Source of the DNA: Paractinoplanes maris
Lineage (GTDB): Bacteria; Actinomycetota; Actinomycetes; Mycobacteriales; Micromonosporaceae
Assembly: GCF_023544465.1 (NCBI RefSeq)
Contig: NZ_JALPVL010000008.1
Span: 310,001-374,000 of the forward strand
Direction: 5' to 3'
Length of the DNA stretch: 64,000 bases
The notes below the pieces were generated by a model that was not told where the DNA came from, searched no databases, and saw nothing but the letters and a program-made list of their open reading frames with translations. Both the position numbers and the translations under genes were made by a program. Numbering within the stretch: the stretch's first letter is position 1; each line of letters starts with the position of its first letter. Below, piece by piece: positions 40,059-50,274 of this stretch.

Positions 40059-43000
40059 ATGGTCGGGCTCATCTGGGGTGCGGTGCGGACCCGCACCGCC
40101 CAGGTGCTGACCGTGCTGGTGCTCACCGTGCTCGCCGCCGCGGTGGCCGCGGCCGGGCCCTGGTATGCCTACGCGAGCATCAACCGCGCGGCCGCCTCCG
40201 ACGTGGCCGCCGCCCCGGCCGAGCAGCGCAACGTGTCGGTGCAACAGGTCTCGGACACCGGCGGCGACCCGCAGTCGGCCATCAGCGAGCTCGAAAAGGT
40301 GGCGCGGGCCCAGCTGTCGCTGCCGCTGGCCGACCCGGTCACCGGACTCGCGTCGCCGCTCACCACCATCGCCGGCGGCGCCACCACCGGCATCAACGTC
40401 GCCTACCGGGACGGTTTCTGCGCCCACGTCCGCCTCGACGGGCCCTGCCCCGATCAGGACGGGCAGGCGGCGATCAGCGTCACCGCCGCGCAACAGCTCG
40501 GCCTCGGCCCCGGCGACACCCTCACCGTCCGGTCGTCGCCCGGCGCCGACCCGCTCGACCTGACCGTGGTCGCGCTGTTCACCTATGTCGATCCGGCCGG
40601 TCCTTATTGGAGCAACACGCTCTTCAAGGCCGACCAGGGGCTCGACCCGGCCTTCACATCGGTCCTGACCTTCCGCACCGGGGCACTGCGCCAGCCGACC
40701 GTCACCTTCGACCTCACCCTGCCCGACGAGCTGCTCCGCGGCGACGGCGGGTTCCGGCTGGGCCGGGTGCTGCGCAACGCCGAGGCCCGGCTGGCCACCT
40801 CGGGGCTGCGGCTGGTCAACCCGACCGCCCCACTGCTGGTGGCGATCGACCGCGACCGGACCGAGATCCGCCTCGGGGTGGTGATCGCGATGGTGCAGAC
40901 GCTCGTGCTCACCTGGTTCGCGATCGGGCTGGCCGGCCGCTACACCGGGCGCGACCGGCGCGGCGACATCGCCCTGCTCAAGCTGCGCGGCAGCACCCGA
41001 TCGTCGATGCTGCGGCTGGCCTGGGGCCAGCACCTGCTGCCCTTGGGGGCCGGCGCGCTGATCGGTCTGCCGCTCGGCTGGCTGCTGGCCCGGTGGATGG
41101 CCGGCCCGGTCACGGCGGCGGCCCAGCAACGCGAGGCGTTGCTGCTGTCGCTGGCCGCGGTCGGTGCGGTGCTGCTCGGTGGGCTGGTCGTGCTGGCCGC
41201 GGTCGAGGCCGTGGTGCTGCGCCGTCCGGTGGCCGACCTGCTGCGCCAGGTCGGGCTGGGGCGGGGCGACTGGCGGGCCGGTCTGACCGACCTGCTGCTG
41301 CTGGCGATCGCCGTGGCCGCCGTCTATCAGGCCCGGTCGAGCGCGCCCGACAGCGGGCTCGCGCTGGCCGCACCCGCGCTGGTCGCGCTGGCCGTGGCGC
41401 TGCTGCTCGCCCGGCTGCTGGGGCGGGTGGCCGATCGGGGTGGCGGGGTCGCGATGCGGGCCGGCCGTCTGCGGCTCGGCCTGACCTCGGTGCAGGTCTC
41501 CCGGCAGCCCGGCGGCGATCGCGTGTTCGCCCTCATCGTGGTGGCCGTCGCGCTGTTCGCCACCACCCTCGGCCTCACCATCGGTGACCACCGGGCCCGC
41601 GCCCAGCGCGCCGCGGCCGAGCTGGGCGCCGACCGCGTGCTCTCGGTGCAGGCGCCCAACCGCACCGCGCTGCTCAACGCCGTGCGCCGGGCCGATCCGG
41701 AGGGCCACCGGGCCATGGCCGTCGTCGTCGAACGCGAGGGTGACCTGCCGGTGCTCGCGGTGGACAGCTCGCGGCTGGCCGCGGTGGCGCGCTGGCAACC
41801 CGCCTACGGTCCGGCCGGTCTGCTGGCGGCGGCCACGGCCGGTGATCCCGGTCCGGCGCCGGTCCCGGCGATCACCGGCGACCGGCTCACCGTCCGGCTG
41901 CGCTACGAGGGCCGCGACCCGGCCGAGGTCGCTCTCTCGTTGCAGCACGAAGGCACCGGGTCGCCCACACAGGTGCGCTTCGGCCCGCTGCGCCCGGGTG
42001 AGCAGACGCTCACCGCGCCCGTCGACGGCTGCGCCGCGGCGCCCGGCTGCCGCATCCTGCGGTGGCAGCTGAGCAGCCCGCGCGAGCCGAACGGCAACGT
42101 CGGACCCGCCTCAGTCGGCAGTGCGGCGACCGTGCGCGGGCTGACCCAGACGGGTCCACCGGCCGAGATCCTCGGCGCCGGGCAGCTCGGCGACGTCGCC
42201 CGATGGCGGCCGGGCACAATCGGGGCGGCGCTCGACCTGGCCACTATGGACGGTGCGCTGCGCCTCTCGGTCGACCGCAACATCTCCGGCGTCCCGGACA
42301 TCGGCACCCAGGTGTACGCCGTCGACAGCCCGCTGCCTCCGCCGGTGGTGACGGCCGGGCCGCCACCGGAGGGCTGGCGCTTCGGCGAGCCCGCGCTCGA
42401 CCTCGACGGCCGGCCGGTTCCCGTCCGGGTCGGCGGTGTCGCCGGCGTGCTGCCGGTGGTCGGCCGCAGCGGGGTGCTCATCGACCTCGACACCACCCGC
42501 CGGATCGGGGGTGACGTCACCGCGCCCGGCGAGTTCCAGGTGTGGCTGGCGCCCGATGCGGGCGCCCCGGTGGTGGACGCGCTGCGCGCGGCGGGACTGA
42601 CCGTCAGCGGCGAGGACACGGTCGCCCGCCGCTCGGCCCGGCTGGCCGAGCAGGCGCCGACCGCGATCGCCCGCTTCGGCCTGGTCGGCGGGGTGGTCGG
42701 GCTGCTGCTGGCCGCGGCCACCATCGCGGTGGCGGGCGCGGTCGACCGGCGCAGCCGTCTCGAGCAACTGCGGGCGCTGCGATTGCAGGGGCTGCCGCTG
42801 CGGGCGGCGCTCGGAACGGCGTACGCGGGAACCTGGGTCCTGATTCTGATCGGCCTGGTGGCGGGGCTCGTGGCCGCGGCGATCGCCGATCCGCTGGCCC
42901 GGGTCGCCGTGCGCGGCTTCACCGACGGGTGGAATGTGCTGCCCCCGCCGGACGCCCTCGGCTGGGCCGCGCTGGGTCTGGCCGGCGGGATCGCGGGCGT

Positions 43001-43076
43001 GGTGCTGGGGCTGGTCGGGTGGCTGTCGGTGCTGCCGCTGGTGCGCGGCCTGCGCGGTGGGGTGGCCGGCCGATGA
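40059..43076 (+). CDS. FtsX-like ABC transporter permease, large
   Basis: A 1005-residue permease with a first membrane helix at residues 14-35, a large outside domain (about 40-270), a cluster of membrane helices (about 275-480), a second large outside domain (about 510-860) and a final set of helices. This duplicated FtsX/MacB-like layout is typical of actinomycete lipoprotein- or peptide-export permeases. TAGCCT stands 6 nt before the ATG, so it opens a leaderless transcript. Its stop overlaps the next permease start (ATGA). Substrate unknown. Confidence 0.85.
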   Translation: MVGLIWGAVRTRTAQVLTVLVLTVLAAAVAAAGPWYAYASINRAAASDVAAAPAEQRNVSVQQVSDTGGDPQSAISELEKVARAQLSLPLADPVTGLASPLTTIAGGATTGINVAYRDGFCAHVRLDGPCPDQDGQAAISVTAAQQLGLGPGDTLTVRSSPGADPLDLTVVALFTYVDPAGPYWSNTLFKADQGLDPAFTSVLTFRTGALRQPTVTFDLTLPDELLRGDGGFRLGRVLRNAEARLATSGLRLVNPTAPLLVAIDRDRTEIRLGVVIAMVQTLVLTWFAIGLAGRYTGRDRRGDIALLKLRGSTRSSMLRLAWGQHLLPLGAGALIGLPLGWLLARWMAGPVTAAAQQREALLLSLAAVGAVLLGGLVVLAAVEAVVLRRPVADLLRQVGLGRGDWRAGLTDLLLLAIAVAAVYQARSSAPDSGLALAAPALVALAVALLLARLLGRVADRGGGVAMRAGRLRLGLTSVQVSRQPGGDRVFALIVVAVALFATTLGLTIGDHRARAQRAAAELGADRVLSVQAPNRTALLNAVRRADPEGHRAMAVVVEREGDLPVLAVDSSRLAAVARWQPAYGPAGLLAAATAGDPGPAPVPAITGDRLTVRLRYEGRDPAEVALSLQHEGTGSPTQVRFGPLRPGEQTLTAPVDGCAAAPGCRILRWQLSSPREPNGNVGPASVGSAATVRGLTQTGPPAEILGAGQLGDVARWRPGTIGAALDLATMDGALRLSVDRNISGVPDIGTQVYAVDSPLPPPVVTAGPPPEGWRFGEPALDLDGRPVPVRVGGVAGVLPVVGRSGVLIDLDTTRRIGGDVTAPGEFQVWLAPDAGAPVVDALRAAGLTVSGEDTVARRSARLAEQAPTAIARFGLVGGVVGLLLAAATIAVAGAVDRRSRLEQLRALRLQGLPLRAALGTAYAGTWVLILIGLVAGLVAAAIADPLARVAVRGFTDGWNVLPPPDALGWAALGLAGGIAGVVLGLVGWLSVLPLVRGLRGGVAGR

Positions 43077-46000
43077 TGTCCCTGGTGCTGGCCATGATCT
43101 GGACCAGGCGCGGGCAGTCCGTCACGCTCGCGCTGCTGGCCCTGTTCGCGGTCGCGTCGGCGGTGGCGTCACCGGCCTACCTCACCGCGATCGACCGCGC
43201 GATCGCCGCCGGCCAGATCGAGACGTCCGCCCCCGGCGAGCGTAGCCTCGTCATCTCGACCACCCAGGACCTGCGGCAGGAAACCGGCGCCCCCGATTTC
43301 GCCAACGTCGGCGCCGCCCTGGTCGAACTGCCCGGCTTCACCTACGTCTACGGCTCGTCCTACCCGACCGTCGGGCTCACCAAGGACGACACCTACGCCG
43401 ACCGGTTCGTGTTCCGCCAGGATGTCTGCACCCGCGTGCGCATCGTCAGCGGCCGCTGCCTGGTCGGCGAGGACGACATCCTGGTCGGGGCGGCGACGGC
43501 CGAACGGGCCGGACTCACGGCCGGCGACGCGGTCACGCTGACTTTCGCGTCCTTTGTGGAGAGCGCGCAGGACCCGCACTGGGAACCGGACGGCGAGCCC
43601 AAGCGGCTGGTGATCGCCGGCACCTACGAGGTCGGCGACCCCACCGACGTCTACTGGGGCACGCACGGCTACTTCACCGCCATGCCCGGCATCGGTCCCG
43701 GCGAGCCGGTCTTCACCGGCGCGACCACGTTCGAGACGATGGACCACGGGATGACCGACCTGTCGATCGACGGTGTGGCCGGCCCGGAGGCGCTGAACGC
43801 CGACCGGCTCGACGACCTGCGGGCCGGCCTGCTCGCGCTGCGCGGCAAGGCCACCGAGATCGGTCCCAACTTCCAGGTCGACACGGCCATCCCGGCCCTG
43901 CTCGACCGCGTCGAGTCGGGCCGGTCGGCCGCCCATCTGCTGGTGCCGGTGCTCGCCGTGCCGCTGGTGCTGCTGGCCTGTTACAGCATCTTCCTGGCGG
44001 TCAGCTACGGCACCCAGGGCCGCCAGCCCGAGCTGGCCCTCGTCGCGCTGCGCGGCTCACGCTGGTGGACCCGCTGGTGGCTGGCCACCGGGGAAAATCT
44101 GGTGGCCATCCTGGCCGGCGCCGTGGCCGGCTGCGTCGCCGGGCAACTGCTGGTCAACGCGGTGGCCGCGGCCCGGTTCCCCGGCGTCGGCGTCGACCCG
44201 GGCTGGGCTTCCCTGCGGTACGCGCCCTTCGCCGCCCTGGCCGCCCTGGGCGCGGCGATGCTGGCCCAGCGACGGCACCTGCTCAGCCCGGTCGCCGGTC
44301 TGCTGCGCCGCAACCCGGCGGTCGCCGGTGGCCCGCGAGCGCTCGCCGTCGAGGCCGTCGTCGTCCTGCTGGCCGCCGTCTTCGCGGTGCAGCTGGTGAT
44401 CTCCGACGGGTCGCTCACCGGCGTCGGCCTGCTCGCCCCGGCCTTCGTCATGCTCGCGCTCGCCCTGCTCGCCGCCCGGGCCGTGCTGCCGCAGGTCACC
44501 CGATATGCCTCCCGTGCGCTCGCGGCCGGCGATCTCGGCCCCGCGCTGGCCGGTTTCCAGCTCTCCCGGCGCCCCGGCGCCCAGCGGCTCTTCGCGCTGA
44601 TGGTGGCGACCGTCGCCGTGGCGGGCTACGCGGCCTGCGCGATCGACGTGGCCGCCCGGGGCCGGGTGGTGCAGGCCGAGCTGGGTGTGGGGGCGAGCCG
44701 GGTGCTCGAGGTGGAGCCGGTCTTCCGCAGCCAGTTGCTGCACGCCGTCCGCCAGGTCGACCCCGAGGGCGCGTATGCGATGGCGACCGTCCGGCTGCGC
44801 AACAGCGACGGCCGTGAGCCGCTCGGCCTGGCCGCCGACACGTCCCGGCTGGCCGCCGTGGCGTCCTGGCCGGACGGCGCCGACGACGCCCGCGACGTCA
44901 TCGCCGAACTGCATCCGGAGGCCGCCGCCCCGCCGATCATCGGCGGCGAGAACCTGACGGTGCGGGCGAGCGCGTCCGGCGTCGTGAAGAACAAGGAGGT
45001 CCGGCTCAACGTCGCCCTGTCGTCGCTGACCGATCTGGGCGAGACCGTGGTGCGTCTGGGCGACCTCCGGCCCGGGCCCGGGGTGTACTCGCAGGAGGTG
45101 CCCGTCTGCGACGAGGGCTGCCGCATCAACGGGTTCCAGTTCGCGGTCAACGACAACGTGGTCGGCGTGACCGAGGCGGTGACGATCTCGGGCGTGACCA
45201 GTGGCAGCGAGGACGACACCGTCACCGCGGCCATGCTGGCCGACCCGAACCGCTGGCGCATGCCCCGGTCGGGCCGGCTCAGTCCGGCCCCCGACGGTCT
45301 GCGGGTCGACATCGACGTGGCCGGCAGCCTGCCCGACGGAGCCTGGGTGCGGCCGGCTGACACACCGTTCCCGCTGCCGGTCGCCTATGCCGGGGCCTCG
45401 CCGCCGGGCGACGTGCTCACCGGCCTCGACGGTTACCCGATGACCGTCGACGGCGGCACCGAGTTGCCCGCCGTTCCCCGACTCGGCCGGCACGCCAGCC
45501 TGGTCGACCTCGAATACGCCGACCGGATGGCCGTCGACGCGTCGCCCGCGTTGCTGCCCGAGGTGTGGCTCAACTCCCGGGCCCCGGCCGACGTGGTCGA
45601 CCGGCTCAAGGAGCAGGGCATCACGGTGCGCTCCGACACCCGCTCCGAGCAGGTGCGCCGCCAGCTCGACGAGCAGGGGCCGGCGCTGTCGCTCTGGTTC
45701 CACGTGCTGGCGGGCGGGCTGGCCGTGCTGCTCGGCGCGATCGCGCTGGTGCTGGCGGCCGCGGTCGACCGGGGCCGCCGGGTCGAGGACCTGTCGGCGC
45801 TGCGCGTGCAGGGGCTGAGCCGGGCCATGACCGGCCGGGCGACGCTGTGGACCTATCCGGCGCTGGTCGGCATCGCCGCGCTGGCCGGCATGCTGACCGC
45901 GCTGGCCGGGTGGGCGGTGACCGGGTGGGCGCTGCCGCTGGCCGGGGTCAACCCGGTGGACCTGCCGTTGCCGTCGTGGCCGCGGGTCCTGGCCGTGGCC

Positions 46001-46087
46001 GGCGTGACCGCTCTCGTACTTTTACTGCTGGCCGCCGTGGCCCTGGCCACCGGCCGCGACCTGCACCGCCGCATAACGCCATCCTGA
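43073..46087 (+). CDS. FtsX-like ABC transporter permease, large (second subunit)
   Basis: A 1004-residue paralogue of the preceding permease with the same order: N-terminal helix (about 13-33), outside domain, central helices (from about 290: LLVPVLAVPLVLLACYSIFL), second outside domain and three C-terminal helices. Two in-frame ATGs (43073, 43076) open it; the first overlaps the upstream stop by 4 bp. Two Cys pairs (VCTRVRIVSGRC, VCDEGC) probably form disulfides outside the cell. With the upstream subunit it likely forms a heterodimer energised by the ATPase that follows. Confidence 0.85.
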   Translation: MMSLVLAMIWTRRGQSVTLALLALFAVASAVASPAYLTAIDRAIAAGQIETSAPGERSLVISTTQDLRQETGAPDFANVGAALVELPGFTYVYGSSYPTVGLTKDDTYADRFVFRQDVCTRVRIVSGRCLVGEDDILVGAATAERAGLTAGDAVTLTFASFVESAQDPHWEPDGEPKRLVIAGTYEVGDPTDVYWGTHGYFTAMPGIGPGEPVFTGATTFETMDHGMTDLSIDGVAGPEALNADRLDDLRAGLLALRGKATEIGPNFQVDTAIPALLDRVESGRSAAHLLVPVLAVPLVLLACYSIFLAVSYGTQGRQPELALVALRGSRWWTRWWLATGENLVAILAGAVAGCVAGQLLVNAVAAARFPGVGVDPGWASLRYAPFAALAALGAAMLAQRRHLLSPVAGLLRRNPAVAGGPRALAVEAVVVLLAAVFAVQLVISDGSLTGVGLLAPAFVMLALALLAARAVLPQVTRYASRALAAGDLGPALAGFQLSRRPGAQRLFALMVATVAVAGYAACAIDVAARGRVVQAELGVGASRVLEVEPVFRSQLLHAVRQVDPEGAYAMATVRLRNSDGREPLGLAADTSRLAAVASWPDGADDARDVIAELHPEAAAPPIIGGENLTVRASASGVVKNKEVRLNVALSSLTDLGETVVRLGDLRPGPGVYSQEVPVCDEGCRINGFQFAVNDNVVGVTEAVTISGVTSGSEDDTVTAAMLADPNRWRMPRSGRLSPAPDGLRVDIDVAGSLPDGAWVRPADTPFPLPVAYAGASPPGDVLTGLDGYPMTVDGGTELPAVPRLGRHASLVDLEYADRMAVDASPALLPEVWLNSRAPADVVDRLKEQGITVRSDTRSEQVRRQLDEQGPALSLWFHVLAGGLAVLLGAIALVLAAAVDRGRRVEDLSALRVQGLSRAMTGRATLWTYPALVGIAALAGMLTALAGWAVTGWALPLAGVNPVDLPLPSWPRVLAVAGVTALVLLLLAAVALATGRDLHRRITPS

Positions 46088-46099
46088 GGGGACCACCAC

Positions 46100-46750
46100 A
46101 TGAAGACACTCAGCGTCGCCCGGGCCGACCTGGCCTGGGACAGCGACCGTACGGTCCTGCGGGGAGTGTCGGTGGAGGTCCGCCCGGGCCAGATCCTGGC
46201 CGTCACCGGCACGTCCGGCGCGGGCAAGACGACGCTGCTCAGCGCCATGGCCGGCCTGCTGACCCCGGTCGCGGGCGAGGTGACCGTCGACGGTGAGCGG
46301 CTGACCGGCCGCGACCAGGCGGTCAAGCTCGGCGTGGTGCTGATCCCGCAGGACAACGGCCTGGCCGCGATCCTGACGGCGGCCGAGAACATCTCGGTCG
46401 CGGTCATCGCCACCGGCGGCACCGCGGCCGAGGCGCGGCGGCGCACGGCCGAGGCGCTGGAGCCGCTCGGCCTCTCGGGACAGGCCAACCAGCTCATCGA
46501 GGAGCTCTCCGGCGGCCAGCAGCAGCGCACGGCGATCGCCCGCGGGCTCGCCTTGCGGGGCGACATCCTGCTGGCCGATGAGATCACCAGCGAGCTCGAC
46601 GCGGCGAACCGGCAGCGCGTCATGGAACTGCTGCGCGCCGAGGCCGACCGCGGCGCGGCCGTCGTCTTCGCCACCCACGACCCCGAGGCCGCCGCGGCCT
46701 GCGACCGCGAACTCCACCTGGGCGACGGGGAGGCGGTCTGGGCGGTCTGA
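46100..46750 (+). CDS. ABC transporter ATP-binding protein (LolD/MacB type)
   Basis: A 216-residue ATPase. Walker A GTSGAGKTTLL, Q-loop region VVLIPQDNGL, the signature LSGGQQQRTAIARGLA, Walker B ILLADEITSELD and the switch His in FATHDPEAA are all intact. It lies 12 bp after the second permease and is the energy subunit of the operon. The class (short, MacB/LolD-like) matches FtsX-type permeases that work by mechanotransmission. Confidence 0.93.
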   Translation: MKTLSVARADLAWDSDRTVLRGVSVEVRPGQILAVTGTSGAGKTTLLSAMAGLLTPVAGEVTVDGERLTGRDQAVKLGVVLIPQDNGLAAILTAAENISVAVIATGGTAAEARRRTAEALEPLGLSGQANQLIEELSGGQQQRTAIARGLALRGDILLADEITSELDAANRQRVMELLRAEADRGAAVVFATHDPEAAAACDRELHLGDGEAVWAV

Positions 46751-46763
46751 ACGGCCGCGGATG

Positions 46764-48623
46764 TCACTTGGGCGGCGGCGAGGTGGGCTGGGCCCGCTGA
46801 GGCTTGCCGCGCAGGAGGCGGACCGCCCGCGCCAGCAGGAGGGCGCCGGTCAGCGTGCAGAGGGCGGCCAGGGCCAAGCCCCAGCCGACGGGGAGGTACA
46901 TCGCCAGGAACCAGACCTTCGCGTCCACCCCGGCCAGCAGGAAGACGAGCGGCACCAGGCCCTGCGGGAACAGCAGAAGGGTGCCACCGACCAGGCTGGC
47001 GACGGTGGCTCCGGCGGGGCGTTCTCCTTGGCCCGGCGCAGGCGCAGGCGCAGGCCCCGGCGCCGGCTCAGTGGCAGCGGGCGCGTGTCCCGTACGCAGA
47101 TGGCTGAGCATTTCGGGGCCGCGGGCGGTCAGGCGGGTGACCGCCGCATGGCCCAGCCACCACGCGAGGGCGATGCCGGTGGCCAGTCCGACCGGCGCCC
47201 CGGCCCACCGCAGTGCGGTGCTGTCCAGCCATTCGCCCAGCAACACCACGGCGAACGCCGGGACGGCCGGCAGGAGGCCCAGCCAGAACAGCACCTGGGC
47301 CGGGCCGGTGGTGTCCGCCCGCTCCAGCGGATTGTCCGGGCGCTGGTGGGCGTCCGGGCCAGGCACCATCGCGGCCACCGACGCGTACGCGATCAGGCCC
47401 GCGCCGCCGCCCAGCAGTGCCGGCACGGTGGCCGCGATCCACGGCCACGTCCACAGGTGTCCGCTCCACAGCGTGAAACCGATGCCCAGCACGACCGCGA
47501 TCGGGCCGACCACGACCAGGTAGGCCCACTGCCGCCCGCGGACGTCGGCCCGCTGGCTGGCGGTCGTCAGGGTGAGCCACAGTGCGGTGCCGTCGCGGCC
47601 GTACAGATTGCCGAGCGAAGGGATGGCGAACAGCGCGATCGCCGGAGCGACCCAGGGCAGCTGGAGCCAGGCGTCGAAGGTCAGCGGAAGCAGGACGGTG
47701 AGCAGAGCCCACGACACCGGCAAGGCGACCGCCGTCCACTGCTGGGGGTCGCGGAACCAGGTGCGCAGCTCCTTGCGGAAGACTGCTCCGGTGGGACCGG
47801 CGAACACGCCGCGGGCCGGTGCGCCGCCGTGCGCCGAGCCGCGGATGGTCAGCCGTCGGCGTCGCGGCCTGCCGAGGGACGCCACAAAGGCGAGCCAGAG
47901 CAGCGCGATCAACCCGGCCAGCCCGGCGAGCGCCCCGGCCGCCCGTACGCTGTCGCCCTGGCCGGCGGCCTCGACGGCGACCACACCCCAGCCGGAAGGC
48001 ACAGCGCGCAGCACCGTGGAGAAGCCCGTGGGGAAGCCGTCGTCGAGCACGTCGGAGGAGACGAGGCCGACGACGACCATCCAGCCCGACTGGGTGGCGG
48101 TGAGCAGACCGCCGAGCAGGACGCCGGTGATCGCGGCGCCGGTCCGGGACCGGGCGACGGTACCGAGCAACGTGTGGGCGACGCGGGACAGGAGCACCAC
48201 GAAGATCAGCAACAGCGTGGCCGCGCTGACGGCGGTGAGCGCCGCCCGGGCTCCGAGTCGGAGGCCGTACGCGATCAAGCTGGTGAAAGCGACGGCCGTG
48301 ACCAAGGTCGTGACGCCGGCGAAGGCGGCGCCGAGCAGACCGGTGGCCAGCCGGCGGCGAGAGATCGGCACGAGCGCGAAATGATCGCCCCGCAGCACGG
48401 CGGAGCCGCCCAGCAGCGGCCCGGCCACCCAGCCGAGCGTCCAGATCGCGAGGGCGCAGGCCAGCAGGTCGCCCCGGACGCCGCGGCCGGTGAAGGTCAG
48501 CGCGATCGTCGCCGCCGCCGACAGCAGGCCGAGGACCCCGCCGGTGATCATCCACGCGGCCGCGCCGCCGGTCATCGAGTTGCGCAGGACGGCCAGCTTC
48601 ATCCGGATCAGGACGCCAGCCAC
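46764..48623 (-). CDS. ABC-2-type exporter permease, large
   Basis: A 619-residue protein with about twelve to fourteen membrane helices in two halves separated by a cytosolic loop (about residues 275-310). It starts LIRMKLAVLRNSMTGG, typical of ABC-2-type permeases that begin with an amphipathic helix. Its first 16 bp overlap the 3' end of the upstream ATPase gene, so the two are coupled. A Pro/Ala-rich segment (about 520-545) links the last helices. Substrate unknown; drug or lipid export is possible. Confidence 0.78.
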   Translation of the reverse strand: MAGVLIRMKLAVLRNSMTGGAAAWMITGGVLGLLSAAATIALTFTGRGVRGDLLACALAIWTLGWVAGPLLGGSAVLRGDHFALVPISRRRLATGLLGAAFAGVTTLVTAVAFTSLIAYGLRLGARAALTAVSAATLLLIFVVLLSRVAHTLLGTVARSRTGAAITGVLLGGLLTATQSGWMVVVGLVSSDVLDDGFPTGFSTVLRAVPSGWGVVAVEAAGQGDSVRAAGALAGLAGLIALLWLAFVASLGRPRRRRLTIRGSAHGGAPARGVFAGPTGAVFRKELRTWFRDPQQWTAVALPVSWALLTVLLPLTFDAWLQLPWVAPAIALFAIPSLGNLYGRDGTALWLTLTTASQRADVRGRQWAYLVVVGPIAVVLGIGFTLWSGHLWTWPWIAATVPALLGGGAGLIAYASVAAMVPGPDAHQRPDNPLERADTTGPAQVLFWLGLLPAVPAFAVVLLGEWLDSTALRWAGAPVGLATGIALAWWLGHAAVTRLTARGPEMLSHLRTGHAPAATEPAPGPAPAPAPGQGERPAGATVASLVGGTLLLFPQGLVPLVFLLAGVDAKVWFLAMYLPVGWGLALAALCTLTGALLLARAVRLLRGKPQRAQPTSPPPK

Positions 48624-49360
48624 GACAGCCCTTTCCAGCGGCGAACGTCACCACCGACCAACCGGACGAAGGCCTCCTCCAACGTGCCGTCGCCGCGCAC
48701 CTCGGCCAGCGGCCCGGCCGCCACGACGGCGCCCTCGGCCATCACCGCGACGGTGTCACAAAGCTGCTCGACCAGCGCCATGACATGGCTCGACAGCACC
48801 ACCGAGCCCCCCGCCGCGACGAAGCGGGTCAGGATCGTCTTGAGCGCCGCCGCCGACACCGGGTCGACCGCCTCGAACGGCTCGTCCAGCACCAGCAGCC
48901 GCGGCCCGTGCAGCAGCGCGGTGGCCAGGCCGATCTTCTTGCGCATGCCGGTCGAGTAGTCCGTGATGAGCGTGGTCTCGGCGCCGTCCAGCTGCATCAC
49001 GTCGAGCAGTTCCCGCACGCGGCCGGCCAGCACCGCCGGCTCGATACGTTGCAGCTGACCGAGGAACGTGAGCAGCTCACGCCCGGTCAGCCGCTCGGGC
49101 AGTGCCAGGCCGTCGGGCAGAACGCCGATCAGCGCCTTCGCCTCGACCGGCCGCGCCCAGACGTCGAGGCCGAACACCTGGGCCCGGCCGTCGTCGGGAC
49201 GCAGCAAGCCGGTCGCCATGGAGAGCGCGGTGGTCTTGCCGGCACCGTTCGGGCCGACCAGACCGAAGAACGAGCCGACCGGCACCGTGAGATCGACGCG
49301 GTCGGCCGCGACCTTGCCGCCGAAAGACTTGTGCAGGCCTTCGAGCCGCAAGGCGTCCAT
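48608..49360 (-). CDS. ABC transporter ATP-binding protein (CcmA/drug-export type)
   Basis: A 250-residue ATPase with Walker A GPNGAGKTTALSM, a signature reading YSTGMRKKIGLATAL, Walker B LLVLDEPFEAVDP and switch His in LSSHVMALVEQL. This YSTGM form is typical of ATPases paired with ABC-2 permeases, and the next gene is such a permease, overlapping by 16 bp. It starts 2 bp after the stop of the upstream ATPase gene, so the three minus-strand genes form one operon. Confidence 0.93.
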   Translation of the reverse strand: MDALRLEGLHKSFGGKVAADRVDLTVPVGSFFGLVGPNGAGKTTALSMATGLLRPDDGRAQVFGLDVWARPVEAKALIGVLPDGLALPERLTGRELLTFLGQLQRIEPAVLAGRVRELLDVMQLDGAETTLITDYSTGMRKKIGLATALLHGPRLLVLDEPFEAVDPVSAAALKTILTRFVAAGGSVVLSSHVMALVEQLCDTVAVMAEGAVVAAGPLAEVRGDGTLEEAFVRLVGGDVRRWKGLSWLAS

Positions 49361-49362
49361 GG

Positions 49363-50205
49363 CTACAGGACGTGCTCGGTGCCGCCCGGCACCAGGGTGA
49401 CCTCACCGTCGATGTGCTGGACGGTGAACAGCGTGCCCGGCGGGTAACTGCCGAGCACCTCGGGCGGCAGCTGCACCGTGCCGTCGCCCGCGACCACGGC
49501 GAAATCCTGCCCGTCGCGGCCCTCGGCGCCGACCCGGCCGTCGCGGATCGTCACCGCGCGGCCCAGGCGGGCACCCACCTCGTTGTCGTGGGTGACCACG
49601 ACGATGGTGGTCTGGCGCTCCGCGTTCACCGTCTCCATCGCGGCCAGCACCTCGTCGCGGCCGGCGGTGTCGAGGCGGCTGGTGGGCTCGTCGACGAGCA
49701 GCAGGCCGGGGCCGGTGGCGATGCCGACCGCGAGTGCGGCGCGCTGGCGGCCGCCCGGGGTCAGGTCGGCCAGGCGCTGACGGCCCTGACCGGGCAGGCC
49801 GACCAGGTCGAGGATGCGGTCGGGGTCGTCCAGCGTGATGCCGCGCGTGTGCGCCGCCCGGCGCTGGGCCAGCCAGATGTTGCGGTGCAGAGACGCGTAC
49901 GGCAAGAGATTGCGCGCCGCGCCCTGCAGGACCACACCGATCTCGGTGCCCCGCAGGCGGGAGATCTCGCCGTCGGAGAGCTTGCCCATGTCGTACGTCC
50001 CGATGTTGATCCGCCCGGCCGAGGGGCGCATCAGACCCGCGAGCAGCGCGATGAGCGTCGACTTGCCCGAGCCCGACGGGCCGACCAGCGCGAGTGTCTC
50101 ACCGGGCGCGATGGAGAGATCGACACCGGCCAGCGCGACCACGTCGCCCGCCTCGGCCCGATAGATGTGCACCACGCGGCGGCAGGCCACGGCGAGTCCG
50201 TTCAT
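49363..50205 (-). CDS. ABC transporter ATP-binding protein with degenerate signature
   Basis: A 280-residue MacB/LolD-like ATPase from ATG 50205. Walker A is GPSGSGKSTLIALLAG, Walker B LLLVDEPTSRLD and the switch His is in VVVTHDNEVG. The signature reads LTPGGRQRAALA instead of LSGGQQQR, and a 55-residue tail (GTVQLPPEVLGSYPPG region) follows. Such asymmetric signatures occur in heterodimeric ABC transporters. It heads the minus-strand operon but is of the class that serves FtsX-like permeases, which lie in the convergent operon, so it may work there (inference). Confidence 0.85.
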   Translation of the reverse strand: MNGLAVACRRVVHIYRAEAGDVVALAGVDLSIAPGETLALVGPSGSGKSTLIALLAGLMRPSAGRINIGTYDMGKLSDGEISRLRGTEIGVVLQGAARNLLPYASLHRNIWLAQRRAAHTRGITLDDPDRILDLVGLPGQGRQRLADLTPGGRQRAALAVGIATGPGLLLVDEPTSRLDTAGRDEVLAAMETVNAERQTTIVVVTHDNEVGARLGRAVTIRDGRVGAEGRDGQDFAVVAGDGTVQLPPEVLGSYPPGTLFTVQHIDGEVTLVPGGTEHVL

Positions 50206-50274
50206 GCCGGTCACGCTAGCGCTTTTCCGTGCCCGGTGAGGACCCGCGGACCGGTCGCATTCTAGGCTGGAAGC

